From Candidatus Nanohaloarchaea archaeon (GTDB lineage Archaea > EX4484-52 > GLR71), in NCBI GenBank assembly GCA_030671745.1, contig DAOVHT010000001.1:1-36336 (forward strand): DNA of 36,336 bases, written 5' to 3'. Position 1 is the first letter of the stretch. Every line of letters starts with the position of its first letter. The translations under genes and the position numbers were made by a program. Below, one piece after another: positions 16,946 through 23,527 of the stretch. Below the pieces are notes generated by a model, which worked only from the letters and a program-made list of their open reading frames with translations, was not told where the DNA came from and ran no database searches.

Positions 16946-17788
16946 TCAACTTTTTTTCTTCCTTTCCAACCTCTTAACTTTTTCAGGCACAGTCAAGTAA
17001 TTGTCGCTTGAACTTACTTTCTCATTTGTCTCAGATTCCAATTCCTTTCGCGCATTGCCTGCAATCGAACCTCCTTTTTTTGAAGCAATCTTGTTCTTAT
17101 CAAATTCTATCGCATCCGAAGATTTTGCAATGGCAGTGGTGGAAGCTTCACCAAGCATAGTAAAAATCAACTCTAAACCATCCATATGGTCTCTTAGATT
17201 CTGTTTTTCAAGTCCTTTAAACTCTTTGTATTCAGAAGGTGTCATATCAAAAGTTGCTTTACTAATCTCAGCCGTTAAAATTGAAAACTCTTTATTGGTT
17301 CTCACTCCCCGATTAGTCCATTCATCTGTTAATTCTTCTCTTACTGCAATACCTCTGATTCTTTTCTCAATCCACTCATCCGAATAACCTTTTTGTCGAT
17401 ATAGTTCTTTCATCCTTTTTTGAGCCAATTCTGGATCTTGAATTTCCTGTATTCTTTCATAACCTACTTTAGCGAGCCATTTTTTGAAAGGTTCGGCCTT
17501 CTTTGATGGTATTGATTGTATTATACGAAATAATAATTTTGTATTGGCACAATCAGTATTTCTTAATTTTCCATCTTCTGCGGAAAGTTTCAACTGTACG
17601 ATTTTATCGTACGATTCAAAACCTTCTATATTTAATTTTGATTTCAAATCAGACCAATATCTCTTAGGTATAGAACTCTCCGTTAACGCTTCTACTACAT
17701 CAACAACAGAAAAATACCATTGTTCTTCATGCCAGATTCTCCTGATATCCTTATTTTCAAACACGACCAATGCCTTATCTTTATCCAT
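16946..17788 (-). CDS. Bro-N plus DinD-like protein, downstream paralog
   Basis: 280 aa from the ATG at 17788, preceded by GGTGAT. The N-terminal 105 residues look like a Bro-N (phage antirepressor type) DNA-binding domain: ALVVFENKDIRRIWHEEQWY, VVDVVEALT, then a segment ending RIIQSIPSKKAEPFKKWLAKVG. The C-terminal part (KEFSILTAEISKATF, YKEFKGLEKQNLRDHM, ELIFTMLGEA, GNARKELE) follows the pattern of bacterial DinD, a DNA-damage-inducible protein that counteracts RecA filaments in Escherichia coli. The role here is probably in stress or element regulation. Its ribosome site overlaps the stop codon of the upstream paralog, so the two are coupled. Confidence 0.8.
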   Translation of the reverse strand: MDKDKALVVFENKDIRRIWHEEQWYFSVVDVVEALTESSIPKRYWSDLKSKLNIEGFESYDKIVQLKLSAEDGKLRNTDCANTKLLFRIIQSIPSKKAEPFKKWLAKVGYERIQEIQDPELAQKRMKELYRQKGYSDEWIEKRIRGIAVREELTDEWTNRGVRTNKEFSILTAEISKATFDMTPSEYKEFKGLEKQNLRDHMDGLELIFTMLGEASTTAIAKSSDAIEFDKNKIASKKGGSIAGNARKELESETNEKVSSSDNYLTVPEKVKRLERKKKS

Positions 17789-17793
17789 ATCAA

Positions 17794-18645
17794 TCACCTT
17801 AATTTCTTTCGTTTTTGACTTTCCGGTTCATCCAGATAATTGTCTTTTGAAATGATAGTCTTATCTAATCGTTTTTCAATATCTTTTCTTGTTGCACCTG
17901 CAACATCGCCACCATCATGAGCATCTTTTTTTATTTTAGCGAATTCTTGTGAATTTCGTTCTTTTGTAAATTTTGTAGTTGTGGCTTCACCTAACATAGT
18001 CAGTATAAGTTCAATGTCATTCATATGGTCTCTTAGATTCTGTTTTTCAAGTCCTTTAAACTCTTTGTATTCAGAAGGTGTCATATTAAAAGTGGCTTTG
18101 CTGATTTCAGCCGTAAGGATTGAAAATTCTTTATTAGTTTTTACACCACGATTGGCCCATTCATCAGTCAGTTCATCACGAACTGCGATTCCTCTAACTC
18201 TTTTTTCAATCCACTCATTCGAATAACCTTTCTGTCGATAAAGCTCTTTCATCCTTTTTTGTGCAAGTTCTGGGTCTTCAATCTCTTGTATTCTCTCATA
18301 ACCAACTTTAGCGAGCCATCTTTTGAAAGGTTCTGCTTTTTTAGATGGTATCGATTGAATTAAACGTAAAAGTCCCATAATATTCCAACACAATATCAAT
18401 TGCGGACCACCTTTAGTATCGAATTCAAATCCAAGGGGGGGTACAATTTGTCCCCCCCCTTTGAACACATCATTTAAAGAGTTATCTCTTTTTCTAAGTT
18501 TTTTTAAGTAGTCTGTAGGATTTACAGATCCTGTAAGTACCGTCACAACATCCTTTATTACAAACCACCATTGATTATCATGCCAAACTCTTCTGATATC
18601 CTTATTTTCAAACACAACCAATGCTTTATCTTTGTCTTTATTCAT
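17794..18645 (-). CDS. Bro-N plus DinD-like protein, upstream paralog
   Basis: 283 aa from the ATG at 18645. The start is fixed by aligning with the downstream paralog (MNKDKDKALVVFENKDIRRVW) and by AGGATGAT before it; the ORF extends 33 codons further upstream without a plausible start. The Bro-N half contains KKLRKRDNSLNDVFKGGGQI and differs strongly from its neighbour between residues 30 and 90. From IQSIPSKKAEPFK onwards the two are nearly identical, even at DNA level. A G8 run and a C7 run occur inside the Bro-N part in an otherwise AT-rich gene. GCATATAAGC near 18681-18690 is a candidate TATA box. Confidence 0.8.
   Translation of the reverse strand: MNKDKDKALVVFENKDIRRVWHDNQWWFVIKDVVTVLTGSVNPTDYLKKLRKRDNSLNDVFKGGGQIVPPLGFEFDTKGGPQLILCWNIMGLLRLIQSIPSKKAEPFKRWLAKVGYERIQEIEDPELAQKRMKELYRQKGYSNEWIEKRVRGIAVRDELTDEWANRGVKTNKEFSILTAEISKATFNMTPSEYKEFKGLEKQNLRDHMNDIELILTMLGEATTTKFTKERNSQEFAKIKKDAHDGGDVAGATRKDIEKRLDKTIISKDNYLDEPESQKRKKLR
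18433..18461. repeat. G7/C8 inverted repeat inside the upstream Bro-N gene
   Basis: AAGGGGGGG (18433-18441) and CCCCCCCCTT (18452-18461) face each other across ten bases and can form a stem of nine pairs. On the coding strand these are a G8 and a C7 run that encode GGG and PP. Such tracts are prone to slippage. Confidence 0.8.
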
Positions 18646-18861
18646 CTTAATCATCCTCTTTGGATGATTTTCATTTTTCAGCTTATATGCCTGTCGGGAG
18701 AGAGCCGTGCCGGTATGCCAATAGAATCCACAATTGATGCACAAAATTGTTGTTTAAGCACTCATTTTGCGCTTAATTTAGATTTAGTGCGTTTATCAAC
18801 GAAACCTTTATAAACTCTGATAACTAATATATACTACTTACAAGTTACACAAATTATAAAT
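18646..18861. promoter_or_regulatory. Divergent gap between the Bro-N/DinD genes and the 346-aa membrane protein
   Basis: Contains the candidate TATA of the minus-strand operon (18681-18690) and, for the plus strand, CTAATATATA (18824-18833) before the ATG at 18862. A G+C-rich block lies between them (about 18690-18720). On the minus strand it is an in-frame upstream extension of the Bro-N gene, but it lies beyond the promoter, so I do not call it coding. Confidence 0.45.
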
Positions 18862-19902
18862 ATGGTGTTCAAAATGAATGCAGATGATATGATTTCGGTA
18901 TTGAAAGGCAAGATTAGTGAAATTGACCCAAGAAAAGCCTTTACAGGTGTTGCGCTAGGCACTACCTTATCTCTTGCAGGCGCAGCCCTTATCTATGGTG
19001 ACCTTGAACAGTTTAATGAATCTATAAAAAATACAATGAACGCGGGTGTTAGGTCTGCAAGTTTATATGTTCATGATATGATTTCGGATAATATTTATTC
19101 TATTGAATCTCTAAAAGCGATAGCGACAAATGTTGACAATGAAGTCCTTGCAGGCGCAGGTATGTTGAGTGCTGGTGCACTTTACCATACAATTAAAAAA
19201 AATGGTATTTCTGACACTGGCGCATCAATTTATCATGCAATAGTTGATTCTATTGAAACTCTTGGCATTGATAAAAAACGCGCAAAACGCGGTCTATTAT
19301 ATACTGGAATCCTTGCTGTAATAGGAACTTCAATGGCAACTTCTGGCTGTTTAGATTTCGGCGGCGATGACACAGTTGTTACAACAAGTACTGATAATAT
19401 TCCAACTCCTGAACCAATAGAACCAACTCCAGTTGAAACAGAAACGCAAGTTGAGACTAATATTATAGAACCTGTAGCAGAACAAGTTGAAACTCCATGG
19501 TATGTTGATCAATATGGTTTTGAAGATGCAGATGTTGGTATACATTCAACTTTATTTGATGATGTTTATGCAGTAAAAAGTTCAGCATATGGTGATGGGA
19601 ATTATAATCTTTATAGTATTGAAAATAGTGAATCTATTCTAAAACATCAAGAATTCACTCCATCAAACCTTCGCCTAGACCTCGATCTGTCATCCGACCA
19701 GTATCGCGCACTAAACGCCCAGTACGGCACCATGATTTCCGCGACAATGGAGACAATCGACCTCGACCGCGACGGCACCATGGACCAAGTCGCCATCCAC
19801 TATGTGGGAACCGGCGGGGATGAAGGAAAAGTGTTGGAGATTAAGACTGATTATCAAAACAGATGGCAGTTACGGGATTATTTGATAACTTATTTTCAAT
19901 AG
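18862..19902 (+). CDS. Membrane protein with an internal lipobox-like cysteine and a Pro/Thr/Glu linker
   Basis: 346 aa, not recognised. One hydrophobic segment lies at about residues 27-45 and another at 145-162, ending in TSMATSGCLDFGG; the ATSGC resembles a lipoprotein box, but it sits far inside the chain. A linker of Pro/Thr/Glu/Val follows (175-212), then an outer domain with DLDRDGTMDQVAIHYVG, a calcium-loop-like Asp pattern near 300. If the first 150 residues are inside or in the membrane, the second half is an outer domain on a stalk. The last 80 codons are clearly richer in G+C than the rest. Convergent with the pilin gene, two bases apart. The ATG at 18874 is an alternative start. 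Confidence 0.65.
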   Translation: MVFKMNADDMISVLKGKISEIDPRKAFTGVALGTTLSLAGAALIYGDLEQFNESIKNTMNAGVRSASLYVHDMISDNIYSIESLKAIATNVDNEVLAGAGMLSAGALYHTIKKNGISDTGASIYHAIVDSIETLGIDKKRAKRGLLYTGILAVIGTSMATSGCLDFGGDDTVVTTSTDNIPTPEPIEPTPVETETQVETNIIEPVAEQVETPWYVDQYGFEDADVGIHSTLFDDVYAVKSSAYGDGNYNLYSIENSESILKHQEFTPSNLRLDLDLSSDQYRALNAQYGTMISATMETIDLDRDGTMDQVAIHYVGTGGDEGKVLEIKTDYQNRWQLRDYLITYFQ

Positions 19903-19904
19903 AG

Positions 19905-20171
19905 TTAACAAATACAATTACAGTTTTTATAATATGGTAAATTACATTCTGTAACTGGGTCTTCTGCTCTACAACAACTCCAACACAACTGCTGGCACTC
20001 ACTCGCCCCACCAGCCCCCTCAATCTTCGTCCCGCCGATATCAACAAGATCAGCGCCAGAGCGCGTTATGAGTATCAGCATAATCGCCAGCGCAACAAGC
20101 AGCACGATAAGAATTACGATCGTGTTGATAGGCAATTCCATGCCCTTGCGCTTCTTAGAGAAAAGATTCAT
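19905..20171 (-). CDS. Small type IV pilin with C-x3-C-x2-C-C tail
   Basis: 88 aa. MNLFSKKRKG|MELPINTIVILIVL is a class III leader with a cut after Gly10. The tail reads CQQLCWSCC, then TECNLPYYKNCNCIC, matching the cysteine plan of the pilins at 14015, 14297 and 15241. A TATA-like GATATAAACC lies about 25 bp upstream, so the transcript is leaderless. The promoter and first codons occur twice more nearby, in broken form. The middle of the gene is rich in G+C. It ends two bases from the stop of the convergent gene. Confidence 0.85.
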   Translation of the reverse strand: MNLFSKKRKGMELPINTIVILIVLLVALAIMLILITRSGADLVDIGGTKIEGAGGASECQQLCWSCCRAEDPVTECNLPYYKNCNCIC

Positions 20172-20220
20172 AACAATTATTATCGATTCAGGTTTATATC
20201 TGTTTTTGGTGTGATTACTT
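20131..20220 (-). repeat. Pilin 5' repeat, copy A (functional)
   Basis: Holds the first codons and promoter of the pilin gene, plus the last bases of the relE remnant (20215-20220). Roughly 60 of 65 bases between 20154 and 20220 match copy B at 20597-20680. Confidence 0.8.
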
Positions 20221-20471
20221 ATATACTCGTTTTCTGGTATCTATATTTATGACAACAACAAGAAGATTATTGTAATCAACTCTGTAAAGTATACGAAAAT
20301 CTCACACCCTGATTCTAAACACTTTCTCTTTTTGACCCATTATTCTTTTTGAATCATGTGGTATCGGGTCCTCTGCAAGTTTTTCAATGGATTCAAGAAT
20401 TCTCAGAGTCATATTCTTATCAAGTTTTTAAGTGATTTCTGGATTGGTTTATCTAAAAATATCTCAAACAT
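20215..20471 (-). pseudogene. RelE/ParE-type toxin, broken by a frameshift and a stop codon
   Basis: Read with one correction the protein is a typical RelE: start MFEIFLDKPIQKSLK, then KLDKNMTLRILESIEKLAED, then KVFRIRV, then DFRILYRVDYNN and VVVINIDTRKRVYK. Two lesions are present. A run of five A (20425-20429) sits where six would keep the frame. A TGA (20304-20302) stands in place of the Gly codon expected in RVGDFRILY, a single G-to-T change. RelE toxins cleave mRNA on the ribosome, and loss of function is a common fate once selection relaxes. It follows the antitoxin ORF by two bases. Confidence 0.8.
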
Positions 20472-20473
20472 AT

Positions 20474-20587
20474 TCAAAGACCCAATTCTTTCTTAAACTC
20501 AGAAATAGATACAAGTTTACCTTCTTTTTCATTCTTGAAACTTTCATCTACAAGAACTTTATCTTTCTCGCTCAATATAGTATCCAT
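20474..20587 (-). CDS. Short RelB-like antitoxin, probably N-terminally truncated
   Basis: 37 aa beginning MDTILSEKDKVLVDE and ending LVSISEFKKELGL. The last part is the toxin-wrapping tail seen in RelB/Phd-like antitoxins paired with RelE. Full antitoxins of this type are longer and have an N-terminal dimer and DNA-binding part, which is absent here. Immediately upstream stands copy B of the pilin promoter and first codons (ATG at 20631, then TAA at 20595-20593 after 12 codons), so the normal start region seems to have been replaced. In another frame the pilin-derived codons join the antitoxin without a stop (FSKKREGYAIIDMDTIL). Confidence 0.55.
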   Translation of the reverse strand: MDTILSEKDKVLVDESFKNEKEGKLVSISEFKKELGL

Positions 20588-20596
20588 GTCAATTAT

Positions 20597-20680
20597 GGCA
20601 TACCCTTCTCGCTTCTTAGAAAAAGATTCATAACAATTATTATCAATTCAGGTTTATATCTGTTTTTGATATGATTACTT
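20597..20680 (-). repeat. Pilin 5' repeat, copy B (promoter intact, leader broken)
   Basis: Has the same GATATAAACC promoter as the pilin at 20171 and starts MNLF, but a small deletion shifts the frame (LRSEKGMP, then stop). It now lies upstream of the short antitoxin ORF. Copies A and B flank the relBE-like pair as direct repeats. Confidence 0.75.
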
Positions 20681-20723
20681 CTTTTTTGATATAAAATTAT
20701 GCTTTGAGTTTGTATTGCTGAAA

Positions 20724-20755
20724 GGTGTCTACAAAAATATATAAATGTAGACACC
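20724..20755 (+). promoter_or_regulatory. Palindromic operator around the TATA box of fic
   Basis: GGTGTCTACA (20724-20733) and TGTAGACACC (20746-20755) are perfect inverted arms. The 12-bp centre is AT-rich and carries the TATA sequence (AAATATATAAA overlap). The ATG at 20762 is at leaderless distance. A protein bound here would block TBP, so this is a strong repression site. Confidence 0.85.
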
Positions 20756-20761
20756 CATTAT

Positions 20762-21670
20762 ATGTTTATGTTTATAGAAATAAGAAAACAAGGAAAAAAG
20801 AAAAAATATTATCTTGTGCATACATATAGATCTGCTGGAAAAGTCAAAAGAATATCCAAGTATCTTGGTTCTGATATAGATGATAAGGAGTTGCAGAAAC
20901 TAAAAAGTATTGCCGAAAAAAGAATTATTGAGGATTTAAAAGAAAGAAATATTTTAGAATTTGAATTAAATGATGACGAAATAAAGTATTATACTAACTA
21001 TGACTCTAAGATAAAGATAAAACATTTGCAAGGTATTGATTGGACTGATTTTAAAAAACGTTTTACATACGATACAAATGCAATAGAAGGTTCTACAGTT
21101 ACCTTGATTGATGCAGAAGAACTGTTGGGACAAAATAAAAAACCAATAAATAATGACGAGCTTGAAACAGTAAGTGTCTCTGAATCTGTAGATTTCATTA
21201 GAAACACTCAAAAAAAAATGTCAATTGAATTGATTAAAGAAATCCATAACATATGTTTTAATAAAACCAAGCCATTCGCTGGCAAGATAAGGGATGTACC
21301 AGTTGTTATAAAAGATTCTTATGGGAATATTATCCATGAAGGCGCTCCAGTTGATTTGATTGACAAATTACTGACAGAATTATGTGTTTGGTATGAAAAA
21401 CATATAGATATATATCCTCCATTACTTATTTCAGCATTAGTCCACAATCAATTTGAAAACATACATCCGTTTCAGGATGGTAATGGTCGGGTTGGAAGAT
21501 TGTTACTCAATTATGTGCTGATAAAACATAATTATCCACCTATAAACATATTATTGGAAGATCGTGATATCTATTATGAATCTCTAAAGCATTTTGATGA
21601 TAATGGTAATATTGTACCTACTTTAAAATTTTTGATAAAATTATATAAAAAACAATACAATATTTCATAA
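20762..21670 (+). CDS. Fic-domain protein (AMP-transferase type)
   Basis: 302 aa. The catalytic Fic motif is complete: HPFQDGNGRVGR at residues 235-246, with His235 as the base and Asp239 binding metal. An inhibitory helix motif of class II, (S/T)xxxE(G/N), is present upstream as T105-NAI-E109-G110 and would occlude the ATP site in the resting state. The first 60 residues are basic and may bind DNA or another partner. Proteins of this family attach AMP to target side chains, often as toxins or regulators. No separate antitoxin ORF is visible; the internal helix plays that role. Its expression is controlled by the palindromic operator overlapping the TATA box. The ATG at 20768 is an alternative start. 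Confidence 0.93.
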   Translation: MFMFIEIRKQGKKKKYYLVHTYRSAGKVKRISKYLGSDIDDKELQKLKSIAEKRIIEDLKERNILEFELNDDEIKYYTNYDSKIKIKHLQGIDWTDFKKRFTYDTNAIEGSTVTLIDAEELLGQNKKPINNDELETVSVSESVDFIRNTQKKMSIELIKEIHNICFNKTKPFAGKIRDVPVVIKDSYGNIIHEGAPVDLIDKLLTELCVWYEKHIDIYPPLLISALVHNQFENIHPFQDGNGRVGRLLLNYVLIKHNYPPINILLEDRDIYYESLKHFDDNGNIVPTLKFLIKLYKKQYNIS

Positions 21671-21708
21671 ATATGTTAATTTTTAAACAGAAAAAATAAT
21701 TAGTGGTG

Positions 21709-21740
21709 GGTGTCTACAAAAATATATAACTGTAGACACC
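21709..21740 (+). promoter_or_regulatory. Second copy of the fic operator, without a gene
   Basis: The same arms, GGTGTCTACA (21709-21718) and TGTAGACACC (21731-21740), with a centre differing from the first copy only in its last base. A reading frame from the ATG at about 21744 ends after four codons (MYIH). No intact gene follows, so this is an orphan promoter or a decoy site. Confidence 0.8.
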
Positions 21741-21844
21741 TTGTATGTATATTCATTAATTTCAAAGTGATTCTTATTGGTTTGGTTTAATTTTTAAAGC
21801 CTATTCTCTGATTTTTAAAACTTAAACAAAAGAACCTTAATCTC

Positions 21845-21893
21845 GGCAATTCCATACCCTTCTCATTTCTTGGGCTGAAAAAGACTGATACAT
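21845..21893 (-). repeat. Pilin 5' repeat, copy C (degraded)
   Basis: Matches the start of copies A and B (GGCAATTCCAT, CCCTTCTC, TTCTT on the plus strand). On the minus strand it reads RNEKGMELP, the pilin leader, but without promoter or downstream gene. Copies B and C flank fic and both its operators. Confidence 0.55.
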
Positions 21894-21952
21894 TTAGGTA
21901 TCATCTGGTACAATGTTGCAGACCCACACTGATCGCAAGAAATTACAAAAGA

Positions 21953-23431
21953 TCAATAACTCTTAGCGACATAGACAGTCTCTTTTGCAGGTTTTCCGCA
22001 CACCACGCATCTGGCGAACTTCTTGTCCTCTTTATCAACTTTCTTGCCGCGCACTTCAGCTCCGGTCTTGTCCTTGATAGTGTCTGCGCAAGCTTCGCCA
22101 TCAAGTTCCATGCTACAGAATCCGCACCGGACCATGTTACTGTCAGCCACCGCCTTCTCAAGTTCAGCCATGGATTCACAATCGATAAGCCTCTTATCAA
22201 AATTCTCAGCCTGTGCATCCTTCAACTGTTTAGTGAATGTTTTAGAGATATCAATAACTTTTCCGACAACCTCATCCGCCTTGACAAAATCTTTCTTGCC
22301 GTCATGCCTTGTGACTACCACTGCCTGACCTTTCTCGACATCTTTAGGTCCTACCTCAATCCGCACAGGAACACCTTTCATCTCCCACTCACTGAATTTC
22401 TCGCCCGGACTCTTATTATCGCGGACATCAACCTTGACTGAATATCCGGAACCAGAAAGTGATGTCTTGATCCGTTCACATTCGGAAAGTACCATATCGC
22501 GAGTCTTATCAAACAGTATGGGCACGATAACGACCTGCAACGGTGCAAGTTCAAACGGTAACACAAGCCCTGTATCATCGCCATGTATGGCGATCATAGC
22601 ACCGTATATCCGACTTATTGCCGGACCGTAACAGGTGATGTAACCATATTTTTTAGAACCGTCCTTGTCAACAAAACTGACATCGAAAGGTTCTGAGAAG
22701 TTGGTGCCTAAAAGATGTGTTGATGGCAACTGGATGACCTTGCCTGACGCGGTCAGTGCATCAGCGGCATGTGTCTTGACGGCTCCCGGGAACATATCCC
22801 ATTTAGGTCTCTCAAAGAATATTATGGGTATCGCAAACTCGTCGCCTATCATCTCATGCGTGATCTTCATGTCTTCCTTAATCTGTGCCTCAGCCTCAGC
22901 AAGTGTGGCAAAAACATTGTGCGCCTCAATCCAATGGAACTCACGACCCCTGAAGAACGGTCTTGTCATCTTGGTCTCATATCTCCACACAGACCCAGAC
23001 TGGTATCTCTTGAATGGCAGGTCATTGTAACTCTGTATCCAGAGACTGTACATCTTATACAGTGCAGTCTCGCTTGTCGGACGCAGTGCACGCCTTTCAT
23101 CAAACTTTTTCTTGCCGTCCCCTGCCTCAGTCACCCAGAAAACTTCAGGGGTGAATCCCTCGACATGTTTGGCTTCAAGATGAAAATTGCTTTCAGGTAT
23201 AAGTGATGGCATGACAACTGGTAGGTGCCCGTACGATTCTAACTTTTTCTCATATGTTGCAAACATCTTCTTGATGCTCATGACAGCCCACGGCATATAG
23301 CACACGAAACCTTTGATATTATACCTTAAATCCGCAAGTTCAGCCTTCTGCACAAGCTCTCCGTACCAACCGGAGAAATCCTCATCTTTGGATACGGTTA
23401 TACCTTTTTTCTTAATACCTTTACCAGCCAT
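21953..23431 (-). CDS. proS: Prolyl-tRNA synthetase, archaeal/eukaryotic type
   Basis: Charges tRNA-Pro in the cytoplasm. At 492 aa it has the length of the archaeal form, which lacks the large editing insert of bacterial ProRS. Motif 1 lies near PVVMPSLIPESNFHLEAKHV. Motif 2 is seen in VWRYETKMTRPFFRGREFHW, and motif 3 in HGDDTGLVLPFELAPLQVV. An anticodon-binding domain and a C-terminal zinc-like domain follow, with Cys436, Cys439, Cys475 and Cys478, and the chain ends in the usual SY. In motif 3 the segment after GLVLP is FEL where I recall PR[VL] in many homologs. A TATA sequence CTTAAATAAG lies about 25 bp before the ATG. Confidence 0.96.
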   Translation of the reverse strand: MAGKGIKKKGITVSKDEDFSGWYGELVQKAELADLRYNIKGFVCYMPWAVMSIKKMFATYEKKLESYGHLPVVMPSLIPESNFHLEAKHVEGFTPEVFWVTEAGDGKKKFDERRALRPTSETALYKMYSLWIQSYNDLPFKRYQSGSVWRYETKMTRPFFRGREFHWIEAHNVFATLAEAEAQIKEDMKITHEMIGDEFAIPIIFFERPKWDMFPGAVKTHAADALTASGKVIQLPSTHLLGTNFSEPFDVSFVDKDGSKKYGYITCYGPAISRIYGAMIAIHGDDTGLVLPFELAPLQVVIVPILFDKTRDMVLSECERIKTSLSGSGYSVKVDVRDNKSPGEKFSEWEMKGVPVRIEVGPKDVEKGQAVVVTRHDGKKDFVKADEVVGKVIDISKTFTKQLKDAQAENFDKRLIDCESMAELEKAVADSNMVRCGFCSMELDGEACADTIKDKTGAEVRGKKVDKEDKKFARCVVCGKPAKETVYVAKSY

Positions 23432-23451
23432 AACAACTATTGTCTGTGATA

Positions 23452-23503
23452 CTTATTTAAGTTTTTTCTAATCTCAACGAAAATCAATCAAATAACTATA
23501 TAT
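23452..23503. promoter_or_regulatory. Divergent promoters of proS and the large subtilase
   Basis: CTTAAATAAG on the minus strand (23452-23461) serves proS. AACTATATAT on the plus strand (23494-23503) serves the gene starting at 23528. Both are at leaderless distance. Confidence 0.55.
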
Positions 23504-23527
23504 CACTATCATAATAAATTATGACTT

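Noticed and set aside
18646..18744. N-terminal extension of the upstream Bro-N gene (MCINCGFYWHTG...).
   Set aside because: The paralog has no counterpart, a ribosome site and aligned ATG lie at 18645, and a candidate TATA box falls inside the extension.
20724..21740. CRISPR-like interpretation of the repeated GGTGTCTACA elements.
   Set aside because: Only two copies occur, nearly a kilobase apart, each a palindrome around a TATA box, with a gene rather than a spacer between them.
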